The notes below the pieces were generated by a model. It was not told the DNA's origin, did no database searches, and was given only the letters and a program-made list of their open reading frames with translations. This document shows positions 1 to 9,500 of a stretch of DNA of 64,000 nucleotides, in pieces. This DNA comes from CAYRFQ01 sp964423615 (lineage in GTDB: Bacteria > Planctomycetota > Planctomycetia > Gemmatales > Gemmataceae), in assembly GCA_964423615.1 (NCBI GenBank), contig CAYRFQ010000003.1, positions 124,001 to 188,000 on the forward strand, written 5' to 3'. Position numbers and translations under genes: made by a program. The first letter of the stretch is position 1. The number at the start of each line of letters is the position of its first letter.

Positions 1-1069
1 TGACTCGATAACCGAAGCCACTCAAAGAACAGTTTTGGAGCAACTGCAACCCATCAAAGTCGAGTTTGCTCGTCTTCCATCCATCGTCAGGGGGAGCGAT
101 GTTGACGACAGCGCTCTCGACGGCTGAGCCAGCCACTTCTTGGTTGGGGATGATTTTTCCGCCTGGTAAGTTCTTTCCGTAGAGCGTCACCTTGGCCGAT
201 TTGCCTTCTTGAATCACGGGAGGGAACGCGGAGTCGATCCACGGCCCCGTCGAGATGGTCAATCTGTAAAAATAGTCCGCACCACCAGCGATGTAAGGAG
301 GCTCGTGAAGGCGTGCATAGAACTTGCCGTCGGCCTTGGCAGTGAACGCCACGACCGCGTTTCGGTCTCGGTAGTCGCTGCCCGCCACCAACAAACGATC
401 GTTGGAATCGTACACTTCGAGGGTGGGCGTGAGCTTGCTGTCGATTGTCGAGGCGTCGCACGAAATCGTCACAGTTTGACCCTTCTTGGCCTCGAAAAGG
501 AAGTAGTCTACGTCCGTGCGGCTGTTGATGCTGCCGTTGATGGTCGAGTTTAACTCTACCGGTTGTGCTTGCGTGACCAGACTGTTGTTTTCCTTCTCGA
601 TGATCTCTTTCAGGGCACCGACGACGAAGGCCCGTGGGTTGCTTATTCCCCATTTCCCGACGGCCCGTACGTCGAACTTTCCAACTGGGACGTTGGCTGG
701 GACGGTGATCTTGAATTTGGGTGGGGGAGGGGTTGTCGGCTTCTTTTTCTTGTCTTTGGGTTCTGGGGGCGGCACGTACTGAGCTTTAATCCTCGAATCG
801 CTGAAATACAGCTCTTTGACTTCGTCGAGGTCGTTCCCTCGCAAAACCACTTCGACGGTCGTTCCGGCTTTCGCTCCAGTGGGAGTGATCGCATCGAGTC
901 TCGCTCGCATGAATGTCTGGGCCGAAGCCAACTGGGCGACTGATGTCAGGATGACCAGTGTTCCCAGGAGACTCGCCACGCAGCGACTCCAGCCAAACGA
1001 CTGAGTGAATTCCTTGCGTTCCGAGCCGGAACTAAAAACTACGAGAGAACTCGGACGGTCAATGTGCAT
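1..1069 (-). CDS. Secreted PPC-domain protein, 3' end cut by the window edge
   Basis: An uninterrupted reading frame of 356 codons runs from an ATG at 1069 off the left edge of the window. GGAG lies about 7 bases upstream of the ATG. After about 30 residues comes a hydrophobic stretch ending in ASA|Q (near residue 51), which looks like a signal peptide with a long n-region. A beta-rich domain follows (motif TPTGAKAGTTVEVVLRG), then a Lys/Pro linker (PPPEPKDKKKKPTTPPPP), then a domain with the look of a pre-peptidase C-terminal (PPC) domain (DVDYFLFEAKKGQTVTISC, GKFYARL). Large secreted proteins of this layout are common in planctomycetes and their substrate is unknown. The C-terminal part is missing, so a catalytic domain cannot be excluded. 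Confidence 0.85.
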   Translation of the reverse strand, partial: MHIDRPSSLVVFSSGSERKEFTQSFGWSRCVASLLGTLVILTSVAQLASAQTFMRARLDAITPTGAKAGTTVEVVLRGNDLDEVKELYFSDSRIKAQYVPPPEPKDKKKKPTTPPPPKFKITVPANVPVGKFDVRAVGKWGISNPRAFVVGALKEIIEKENNSLVTQAQPVELNSTINGSINSRTDVDYFLFEAKKGQTVTISCDASTIDSKLTPTLEVYDSNDRLLVAGSDYRDRNAVVAFTAKADGKFYARLHEPPYIAGGADYFYRLTISTGPWIDSAFPPVIQEGKSAKVTLYGKNLPGGKIIPNQEVAGSAVESAVVNIAPPDDGWKTSKLDFDGLQLLQNCSLSGFGYRV

Positions 1070-1578
1070 GCCGTTGCTCCTTGTGAAAGTTATGCGATTG
1101 GAATCGATGTTCGGCGGCTTTCGAGTGCAGGCAAAGTGCCTGCAGCGTGGGCAGGCCCCTTGCTTGCCTCCTTCGTCGGCGGGTCCGCCTGATGTCGTGG
1201 AAATTCTTTCCGAAGCGAGGGGGCTTCGGACGCCTGAGAAACGACACGAAGTCGTTGTCGCGGGGTTGGATGCAGGAGGGCGTCAAGTTCATGGATACAA
1301 GGGTTGATTTTCTCGCCGAAAACCTCTCTTGTCAATCATTTGCTTAAAGATGTGATGTTTCTCTGGGTTGAACCAGTAAAACGGCCACACCGACCCCATC
1401 GCATTGCACGTGTCCGGTATCCAGAGAAGGCTTGAGAGTCGGGCTTTGCTAGAGAAAGCGACGCTCACGACGGTTCTTCCCCTCGGCCGGATTGGATCCG
1501 GCACGAGACCGTTTTCGTCTATATTGATACACTGGGTCGTATGGAAGAGTTTCGTCAAGACTTTGACACGAGGGCGTC
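1070..1578. other. Intergenic, divergent promoter region
   Basis: No convincing gene. It separates the minus-strand PPC gene from the plus-strand PQQ gene and should hold both promoters. A perfect 8-base inverted repeat with a 3-base loop (TGCAGGCA-aag-TGCCTGCA) lies at 1126-1144. Confidence 0.5.
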
Positions 1579-3642
1579 ATGATCGACTTATTTGCCGTGA
1601 TCCCGACGTTGGGAATGGGGGGACCGCTGGCGATTTTGGGAGTCTTGTTCCCGAGTTTGTTCGGGGGCGCCTGGTATCTTTTCCGTCAGTGGGCGGCGTT
1701 CTTCGCCGTACTCAGTGTCAACTCGTTGTTAGCGTTTGGGCATTGGTTGATTCGGCCTTACATAGCGGATACCTGGTTTGGCTCGACGAATGGTTTGTTG
1801 GTTGTGATGACATTCGTGACGTTGATTGGAGTTCTTTGGGCCTGGTGGCGAAGTTTGCTATTCATCCGAGCGTTTCGAGCTTGCAACCCTCATCTTGGCC
1901 GGACTTCGGGGGAAGTCCCAGGCTCGGCCCCAGACGAACCCCAGTTCGAAGATCCTGCGGGAGACTTCACGCCTTTGTCGGCCGGTGCAGAAACGCCTGA
2001 ACTCACCTCGCCACAACTACCGACTCTTGAAACACCATCGGAAGACCCACCCGTTCTGGTTCCGGAACTCCCTCAGGACGCACCTCCCAAAACCGAACAC
2101 CTAGTTTTGTGGCTCCTTTCCGGAAGTGCTCTTTTGATGTTGGTTTTGTACCTCATCTGGCCGGAGCCGCAACTATCGGGGACATGGGCCTTGGTCTTTG
2201 CTCTTTCGGCTGGCGTGTGGGCCGCAACTCTCCACAAGTTGGGACGATTGATTGCACGTCGTTCGTTCGGGAACGCACCGGGGAGACTGCCAGTCGAAGC
2301 GATCATACTCCTACCAGCCTTGGCGACGTTCGTTGTGTTCGTCTACCTCAAGACGCCGCCTCGGCTGGAACTTTCAGCAGAAATTACGACTGCCGATGAA
2401 CAGATTCCTCTGGCCTGTAACTTTCTTTCGGACGAGCAATACCCGCTTCGCATGGGCGGATTTGGCGAGTACCGGATGTCCCTTTCCAAGCCAGCCGCCG
2501 ATGAGGAACGAATTTACGCCGCTGCCGCTCAAACCATTGCTGGCGGGAACGGTAATGGGATGGTATGTGCAATCGATAGAGAAACAGGGGAAGTTGTTTG
2601 GCAGTTCGACGACGAGGGGGGCATGAAACCGGTCTATTCGTCGCCGTGGTTGGCAAACGGCAAGTTGTACATTGGCGAAGGGTTGCACTTCAGTCCTCGT
2701 TGCAAACTGTATTGTCTCGATGCCGAAACCGGTGAAAAGGTCTGGGACTTTCCGACGGAAAGTCAGGTCGAGTCCAGTCCGTGTGTGGTCGATGGTGTCG
2801 TCTACTTTGGAGCAGGAAACGAAGGCGTTTACGCCCTCGATGCGAAATCTGGTAAGATGCTTTGGAATTACGCGACGGACCCAACCAGGTCGACAACTAT
2901 CTTCCGGGTTGGAGCGAGCCCGGTCGTCGTCGATGGTCGATTGTATATAGGTAGCGGAATCGAGCGAGGAGGTTTGGCGGCTCGATCCGAAACCGCTGTG
3001 GTTTGCCTCGACGCTCGATCGGGAAAAGAAATCTGGAAACGTCCGACGGTATTGCCGTGTTGGAGCAAAGCTACTGTGGCCGGTCCGTTGGTGTACTTTG
3101 CGTTGGGCAACGGCGATTTGATGAACGATCCCGTCGCCGAGCCTCCCAAAGGACACATACTGTGTTTGGATGCCAAGAGTGGCAAGACGCTTCTTTGGGA
3201 GCGTGAGGTTGCAGGTGGGATCCACACCCACCCGGTCATCGACGCAATGCACATTTACTTCGGTTCTCGGGATGGCCACTGCTATTGCTTCAATCGCTTT
3301 ACAGGCCAGGATGTGTGGAAGCGACTTCTGCGAAGTCCTTCCCACGGAGGTCCTTGCCCGATAGTGAGTTCTCCGGTGTTGGACAACGGTACGCTTCTGG
3401 TGGCGAGCACCGAGGGCGAGATCGTTTGTCTCGATCCGGCCACAGGAAAGGCTCATTGGCGGAAGACGCCTTTGTCGGAACCTTTCGTGTGCTCGTCCTT
3501 TCGGGTGATGACGAAGAAAGTCGATGACAAGATCCAACGCTCACTTTATTTTGGCGCAGGTACATTCCGCCAATCCCAGGCCGTGGCCTGTCACCTCCGC
3601 GACGAAGTCGTTAAGCGAGAGGTCGGGAATCAAACGGACTGA
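1579..3642 (+). CDS. Membrane-anchored PQQ-like beta-propeller protein
   Basis: 687 residues with an ATG start and GAGGG a few bases upstream. Residues 1-100 hold about three membrane segments. An acidic, Pro-rich linker follows (about 110-175), then about three more hydrophobic segments (about 175-260). The C-terminal 400 residues carry repeated blades of the PQQ/BamB type, such as VCAIDRETGEVVWQF, LYCLDAETGEKVWDF, VYALDAKSGKMLWNY and VCLDPATGKAHW. No catalytic residues of quinoprotein dehydrogenases are evident, so a scaffold or binding role at the membrane is more likely than an enzyme. The stop is 34 bases before tssE, which suggests co-transcription. Family assignment is firm; function is unknown. 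Confidence 0.85.
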   Translation: MIDLFAVIPTLGMGGPLAILGVLFPSLFGGAWYLFRQWAAFFAVLSVNSLLAFGHWLIRPYIADTWFGSTNGLLVVMTFVTLIGVLWAWWRSLLFIRAFRACNPHLGRTSGEVPGSAPDEPQFEDPAGDFTPLSAGAETPELTSPQLPTLETPSEDPPVLVPELPQDAPPKTEHLVLWLLSGSALLMLVLYLIWPEPQLSGTWALVFALSAGVWAATLHKLGRLIARRSFGNAPGRLPVEAIILLPALATFVVFVYLKTPPRLELSAEITTADEQIPLACNFLSDEQYPLRMGGFGEYRMSLSKPAADEERIYAAAAQTIAGGNGNGMVCAIDRETGEVVWQFDDEGGMKPVYSSPWLANGKLYIGEGLHFSPRCKLYCLDAETGEKVWDFPTESQVESSPCVVDGVVYFGAGNEGVYALDAKSGKMLWNYATDPTRSTTIFRVGASPVVVDGRLYIGSGIERGGLAARSETAVVCLDARSGKEIWKRPTVLPCWSKATVAGPLVYFALGNGDLMNDPVAEPPKGHILCLDAKSGKTLLWEREVAGGIHTHPVIDAMHIYFGSRDGHCYCFNRFTGQDVWKRLLRSPSHGGPCPIVSSPVLDNGTLLVASTEGEIVCLDPATGKAHWRKTPLSEPFVCSSFRVMTKKVDDKIQRSLYFGAGTFRQSQAVACHLRDEVVKREVGNQTD

Positions 3643-3676
3643 CCAGATCGGCAGAGAGAGTTACGAAAGGAAGTTC

Positions 3677-4162
3677 ATGGCTCAACAAGAACCACAACAG
3701 GGCGCAATGCCTTCGATGCTCGACCGTCTCCTTGAGCCGATGAGCGAAGAAGACGAGACGCCCGAGCAGATTTTTGACATGGAGTTGATCGTCAATGCGA
3801 TTCGACGGGACCTCGAAGAACTTCTGAACACTCACCCGTCTTACACAAGCATTCCCGAAGAGTGGAAAGAGTTGCGAAATTCGATCCTAACCTATGGGAT
3901 GCCTGATCTGGCATCTGTTGAGGTCGACAGTCTATACGACAAAGAACGTCTCGCCGGAATCGTCGAGGGGATCATCGCCCAATTCGAGCCACGACTGAAG
4001 AACATCAAGGCGGTGATTCTCGATAGTCAGGGTGAGTACGACACGAGCCTACGTTTTCATATCGATGCTCAGGTGGATCTTGATCCGGCACCTGAAGTGG
4101 CTTTCGAAACGGTTTTGGAGTTGATGACTGGTCAAACGTCGGTGGAGGCGAAGTTGCAATGA
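3677..4162 (+). CDS. tssE: TssE/gp25-like contractile-system baseplate protein
   Basis: 161 residues, close to usual TssE length. The ATG at 3677 is preceded by an AAAGGA site. The sequence follows the GPW_gp25 pattern in order: IRRDLEELLNTHP near residue 40, SILTYGMPDLAS near 70, then the diagnostic EPR motif (QFEPRLKNIKAV) near 110 and a beta-rich end (LRFHIDAQVDLDP). In type VI secretion and phage-like contractile machines this protein is a wedge subunit of the baseplate. No sheath, tube, TssK, TssF/G or ClpV gene is in this window, so it is an orphan here, sitting between a membrane PQQ propeller and a coiled-coil membrane protein. A role outside secretion cannot be excluded. Confidence 0.8.
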   Translation: MAQQEPQQGAMPSMLDRLLEPMSEEDETPEQIFDMELIVNAIRRDLEELLNTHPSYTSIPEEWKELRNSILTYGMPDLASVEVDSLYDKERLAGIVEGIIAQFEPRLKNIKAVILDSQGEYDTSLRFHIDAQVDLDPAPEVAFETVLELMTGQTSVEAKLQ

Positions 4163-4203
4163 CTCGTTGCCGTATCGGGATGAAACCTGTTTGAAGGTGG
4201 GGC

Positions 4204-4223
4204 AAGTCGCCAATTGGCGACTT
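4204..4223. other. Perfect 20-base palindrome between tssE and the next gene
   Basis: aagtcgccaattggcgactt is its own reverse complement. It lies 41 bases after the tssE stop and 78 bases before the next start. No T-run follows, so it is not a classical terminator. It may be an operator, an attenuator or an RNA-processing hairpin. Confidence 0.6.
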
Positions 4224-4301
4224 CTCTGGTGTTCTGTGCAAGGACTCGTTATGGTAGGCGAATAAGCGAATTGGACTCATCTACGACCGGGAGCCTTGAC
4301 C

Positions 4302-4949
4302 ATGAGCGAACAGCCAACCATTCAGGAGTCGACCTCCGAAGAAATCCAAAACGGCTCATCTCCCGAACTTACGGACTTGCATCAACGTCTGCAAAGACTC
4401 GAAGACGCCATTGCCTCCTTGCAAGATACCAAGGTACTTGAAGATCGCGTTTACGAACGAGTCTCCGAACGTATTCAGTCTACTTTGGAGGCAGCGGGAA
4501 ACGTATCGGACAAAGTGACAGAGAAGAAACCGAGCGGTTGGAGTTTTTTGGGGAGCCAAAAGCAATCGGCCCATCAGGGAGTGTCCGACGGAGGTGGCCC
4601 TTCCGAAAGCCGCGTCCGTCTTGCCTCGTCATTGACCGGGGTTGGAGAAGACCGGCTGCGAGACATGTGGTTCGTCGGGGAGGTTTGGCAGGAACTTGGG
4701 ACGATCCTGAGAATGTTCACCGACGTCCGTTATCACATCGGTTGGTTCGCCCGGATGGCCACGATGGTTCTGGTCCCTCTCATGTTGCTGGCCGATTATT
4801 GGATGCTCTTCCAAACGATTCCTATTGTTGGACCTCTCGTGCGAAACGCCGCGATCATGATTTTGGCCTATTTCCTTTACAAGATTTTGAGTCGCGAAGC
4901 TCGCCGTTACTCCCGGGAAAAGGCTCGGCAAACGACGGAAGACAATTGA
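4302..4949 (+). CDS. Unknown coiled-coil protein with C-terminal membrane segments
   Basis: 215 residues from an ATG at 4302 with GGGAG upstream; an in-frame TTG at 4296 is the alternative. Residues 22-63 form a heptad-rich coiled coil (LHQRLQRLEDAIASLQD). A low-complexity Gly/Ser stretch follows. Residues about 150-197 hold one long or two short hydrophobic segments (MVLVPLMLLADYWMLF, IMILAYFLYKIL) before a basic tail. This suggests a membrane protein with a cytoplasmic coiled coil that may oligomerise. I do not recognise the family. Its position after tssE in the same direction hints at a link with that gene, which is inference only. Confidence 0.75.
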   Translation: MSEQPTIQESTSEEIQNGSSPELTDLHQRLQRLEDAIASLQDTKVLEDRVYERVSERIQSTLEAAGNVSDKVTEKKPSGWSFLGSQKQSAHQGVSDGGGPSESRVRLASSLTGVGEDRLRDMWFVGEVWQELGTILRMFTDVRYHIGWFARMATMVLVPLMLLADYWMLFQTIPIVGPLVRNAAIMILAYFLYKILSREARRYSREKARQTTEDN

Positions 4950-5151
4950 GAGTCGAGAGCTTTTCTTTTTTTGTTGGAAGGCCACACTCGACGTAGTTTT
5001 CTGTATCCGGCACACGATAGCGAGTGTCGTTGCTCCCTTCGCTGGGCGTGCCATGCAGGGAGAAAGGAACGGGTCGACGTATCCGGTTTGCCTGAAGGAA
5101 CTGCCCGATTGGGACGTGGGTGTTATCGGGTGACTCTCAGGTCTCGAATGG

Positions 5152-5757
5152 CTACGTGCCAGTGACCATTCCGATGGCTTGTTCGATGAAGAAATGATTA
5201 CCCCACCAGAGCAGAAATTGTTTATCTCCGCCTTTTTCCCAATACGTTTGCAAGTCGGCTTCTTCGGTTTCTTGTTCTTCGGGCGAGTATTTCTCCGGGA
5301 AAGCCCGGTGCAATTGGAATTGCCAGGGGACGTCGTCGATGCCGATCGGATAGTATTCGCAATGACCGTCCTGGACAGGACCTGGAGGCCATCCCAATCC
5401 CAATTCGACAGCTCCCTGTTTCAAGAAGAATCGTTTGACGTTGATCGGAGTGCCCGCAAAGATGCCCATCGAATGTGACTCGGCGACATTCGCCAAGTAA
5501 GACCAAGCGCTATCCGAGGATACTCTTACTTCTTCGGGCATGGGCGGTACTGGCCAGCTCATGACTCCGTCTGGAAGCAAGTTCCCTTCTTCGTCAAAAC
5601 GAACGATCACGAATTGATCGCCGAGGATGCCTCCGAGGGCTTCTTGGTAGAGGCCCTCCCCTTCGTAGGGTCCGACGATGAAACCGTGTACGGCGTTCGT
5701 ACGAATCTGGTAGCGAAAATCGGGGTCCCGGAGGTAGACGCGTTCGAAATCAGCCAT
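5152..5757 (-). CDS. Conserved-looking protein of unknown function
   Basis: 201 residues from an ATG at 5757 (MADFERVYLRDPDF). The upstream sequence GGAAGGGACGG is a plausible ribosome site. No signal peptide or membrane segment is seen. The protein is acidic with many aromatic residues and looks like a soluble globular domain, with clusters such as GYGP-like turns and PPGPVQDGHCEYYP. It overlaps the end of the upstream gene by 8 bases, so the two are probably translationally coupled and act together. I do not recognise the family. A longer frame continues upstream but only repeats the neighbour's DNA in another frame. Confidence 0.75.
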   Translation of the reverse strand: MADFERVYLRDPDFRYQIRTNAVHGFIVGPYEGEGLYQEALGGILGDQFVIVRFDEEGNLLPDGVMSWPVPPMPEEVRVSSDSAWSYLANVAESHSMGIFAGTPINVKRFFLKQGAVELGLGWPPGPVQDGHCEYYPIGIDDVPWQFQLHRAFPEKYSPEEQETEEADLQTYWEKGGDKQFLLWWGNHFFIEQAIGMVTGT

Positions 5758-6289
5758 CGTTTTCCGTCCCTTCCGTCCCGTCGTGGTAGTTGAAAGGTTG
5801 CATCTCGAAAGCCAACGGTCCCTGAGTTTCGATGAGGCGTTTGCGGAGAATGTGGGTAACACTAACGGTGTAATCATCGCTTCCAGCAAAACCGACTTCC
5901 AGTTCGATTTTGTCCGCGGACGGTAGGGCTTTGGCAAACTTCTTCAACAAGGCGAGACTGGGCCAGCCCAGTCGAGACTTCTTGTCCGGTGTCGAATGTT
6001 CATGGGCGTAATCTCCCGAGAAGTAGCCAATTCGAACCCGTTCTCCGTTGCGGCGTAAGAACCAGACGGCCCAAGCATGAGGTTTACATTGCTCCAAGAC
6101 GGCATCAATATCCATGGTTCGGACGTCCGGAACGACGAAGTGGATGAAATCATCGAAGAGGTCGTCTTTTCGATTCTCTCGCAACATGTCCAATGATTGT
6201 TGCTCCAGTTTGCGCAACTTCTTTAATATTTCCACGGATTGCTCGGCGAGTTTGGCCATGTCCGTGGGTTTGTGTTTGTCGGACGTCAT
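5750..6289 (-). CDS. Unknown protein with N-terminal coiled coil
   Basis: 179 residues from an ATG at 6289. Residues 10-45 are strongly helical with heptad character (AKLAEQSVEILKKLRKLEQQ). A compact alpha/beta domain follows (DIDAVLEQCKPHAWAVWFL, RIGYFSGDYAHEH, IELEVGFAGSDDYTVSV). No export signal is seen. The last codons overlap the start of the next gene, forming a two-gene unit. I do not recognise the family. The short region upstream (6290-6523) is a divergent promoter region shared with lptD. Confidence 0.72.
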   Translation of the reverse strand: MTSDKHKPTDMAKLAEQSVEILKKLRKLEQQSLDMLRENRKDDLFDDFIHFVVPDVRTMDIDAVLEQCKPHAWAVWFLRRNGERVRIGYFSGDYAHEHSTPDKKSRLGWPSLALLKKFAKALPSADKIELEVGFAGSDDYTVSVTHILRKRLIETQGPLAFEMQPFNYHDGTEGTENDG

Positions 6290-6523
6290 GGTTGGGTGTT
6301 CTCAGAAAATAGGTACTATTCGAGCGTTGGTCGATTGTACATCGGCTGAAGCGGAGAAGCAACTCGGAGGAGCAAGGAGCTCTCTCGGGATTATTCCGCT
6401 TGACAACACACCTCGTTTCGATACTATCCGCCTCCCTTTGATAAGCCTAACAGATTAAACCCGACGAGGGTGCGCAATCCGTCTTTGCAAGACGTGTGTT
6501 CATCCGGAGCAGGAGTCACTGCG

Positions 6524-9500
6524 GTGTTCTCATCCTTCCTTCGCCAGCTGCGATGTGCTGTGTCGATAGCCGCGACGTTAGTCGTGGTCTTGGGCGTGGG
6601 GTGCAACGCTGCGATGGCTTCGACGTTACATTGGGCACCGACAACCTCTTCGGACTTGTCGCGTCCCATCACGATCTACGCGAACCGTATCGCCAACTGG
6701 ACCCAAGACAACGACATCATCTTACTCTTGAAGGGGCATGTCTGGATCAAGCAAGGGACCAACGGTGTGCGGATGGACAAGGCCGTCATCTGGATCACGT
6801 CCGAGGGTAAAGAACGCGATAAACAATACAAATTGCGAGTCTACGGTGAGGGACAAGTTCAAGCCGACGGGCGTGGAAGAAGTGCCGTCGGAGAACAGGC
6901 GCTTGTGGAACTTCGCACTTCAGGAGAAGTGACGGCCAAGCCCTCGACGGACAAGGCAGTTCAACAAGCCGCGTTCCCCAAAGATCCGGTGTACCAACGT
7001 GGCCTGAATGCCTTTTACTTGCTGAAGGGCGAGTTACCGACCGTCCCGGAAGTCGATTCGGTCGCCGTAGAAATGTCTACGCCGCCCCACGTAGGAGTTC
7101 CCGAACCACTCGCTCTGCCACCCGGCCAGAATCCGTCCCTCCAGAGAATTCCGACTTCTGTCCGGGCAGCTACAATCGAGATGCCACCGTCGACTGGAGA
7201 CATCACTCACGCAACGCTTCAAGTTCCGACGGAAGCTCAGGGCGGGACGATTCGCCAGGTCCAAGCCCAACAAGCTCCCGGTGCCGGTCCGTCGGTTGGT
7301 GGACTCCTTCCCGTGCCCCGAATGGGTGGCGTGCGGAGTCCGTTCGGACCAAGGAGCGTCACGATCCGACCGCGATCGACCTTACAGAAAAACCAAATCA
7401 GGAACTACTACAACGCATCGACCGGGGAGACCGCCGTCGTCGTAAGCAGCGGGATCATTCTGTTGGTGACCAATGCCGACGGAAAAGGCGGCGTCTTGGA
7501 CATCGAAGCCGATCGGTTGGTGGTATGGACGAAGGGAAGCCCGCGACAGATCATTGAGGACTTGAGAGGGGCCCGTGGTCAACAGAACCGCTCGCTCGAA
7601 TTTTATCTCGCGGGGAATGTCGAGATTCGTACACAATCGAACGACGAATCGCAACTCCTGCGGGCCAACGAAGTGTATTACGATCTGAATCGAAACGTCG
7701 CCGTTGCCCTCGACGCTGATCTGGAGATCGTCGATGGAAAACTCATTAACCCTCTCCATCTCCAAGCGGACCAATTACTGCAACTTGGGGCCAACAAATT
7801 CAAGGCCCTCCAAGCGCGGCTGAACGCGAGTGCCTTGCCTGCCGATCCGGGATTGAGCATCACAGTCGATGATGCCCTGATCGAACGTCGTAAAATCATC
7901 CGGAAAACGATTTTCGGCCAACCGATCATAGATCGCAACACTGGTCAACCCGTTGCGGACACGCAGCGATACTTCACCGGTGAAAACGTCTTTGTCCGGC
8001 TTGAGGACGTTCCAGTCTTCTATCTCCCATTTATCCAGGGAGATGCTGACGACCCGCTTGGCCCGCTCGAAAACATTTCCGTGGGATACAACCGAATTTT
8101 TGGGTTCCAGGTTTACACGACCTGGGATGTTTACGACTTGATTGGGATCACTGAACTGCCAGGTACAAAGTGGCGTTTGGAACTCGACGGTCTGACCGAC
8201 CGTGGTCCAGCCATCGGTTCGGACTTTAGCTTCGTGGGACAGCAACTCCTTGGCATACCGAATCGATACAGCGGTGTTGTCCAAGCTTACGGTCTTTACG
8301 ACGGTGGCATGGACGTCATCGGTGGGAACCGTGGAAGTTTCATTCAAACGTCCCCGAACGACTTCATCACGGTCGGAACTCCGAACTGGCGTGGTCGTTT
8401 CTTGAGTCGCATCAACGTCCAGGAACTCCCACAAGGATTCGTGTTCCAAGGGCAAGCGAATCTGATCTCTGATCGCAACTTCCTCGAGCAATACTTCCTC
8501 GGAGAGTGGCTGAGTAGCGTCAACCAAGATACATACGCCTATGTCAAGCAGCAACAGGACAACTGGGCCTGGACAGGATTGGTACAACCACGAACTCGTC
8601 GGTGGATCACGACGACCGAGTGGTATCCTCGGTTTGACGGGTACTTGCTTGGTCTCAAACTATTCGACTGGGTGACGTATAACGCATGGGCAGGTGTGGG
8701 TTATGCCGAATTGGAACCGACCGACGAACCGGGATTCGAATTCGAACCAACGAGCCAGGATACGAATACATTCCGGGGCCACATTTGGCAGGAAGCGAGT
8801 GTACCGTTCGGACTCGGACCACTCAAGATCGCGCCCTACGGCATCATCGATCTGGCCTATTACAGCGAAGCATTGGACGGCGAGAGTCGAGGACGTTTCT
8901 ACGGCGCTGGTGGAACACGGGTGAGTATGCCGCTCTCACGGTTATATAGTGGGGTTCAGAGTGAACTGTGGAACCTCGATGGCATCTACCACAAGATCAT
9001 GTTCCATGGAAATTACTTCAATGCTTACAGCGACACCGATCATACTTTGCTGCCACAACTCGACAGGCTCAATGACGATGCGAGTAACCAGGCGTTGCGA
9101 AACATCACCCCAGTCCAATCGATTTTTAATCCGGGTAATGCAGCGTTTTTGACCATGTCGGCTTTGTTCGATCCACAAGCTTACGCCATCCGCCAACTGG
9201 TCGATAACCGGGTCGATACTCGAGACGACGTGGAAGTCGTGGAGCTTGGGATTCGTCAGCGCTGGCAGACGAAACGTGGTTTTCCCGGACGTCGCCACGT
9301 GATTGATTGGATGACGCTGGACTTGAGCATGTCGGTGTTTCCGAGGGCGGATCGTGACAACTTCGGCGAGCACGTTGCGTTCTTGAAGTATGATTGGAGT
9401 TGGAACATCGGCGACCGAACTTCTCTCGTGAGCACTGGATGGGTCGATCCGATCGAGAATGGCCCGCGCGTCTTCACCGTTGGGACGTACTTGAACCGAC

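Noticed and set aside
2374..3537. 387-codon open frame antisense to the PQQ gene
   Set aside because: Caused by codon bias of the real gene; composition is Arg/Ser-rich and shows no domain or ribosome site.
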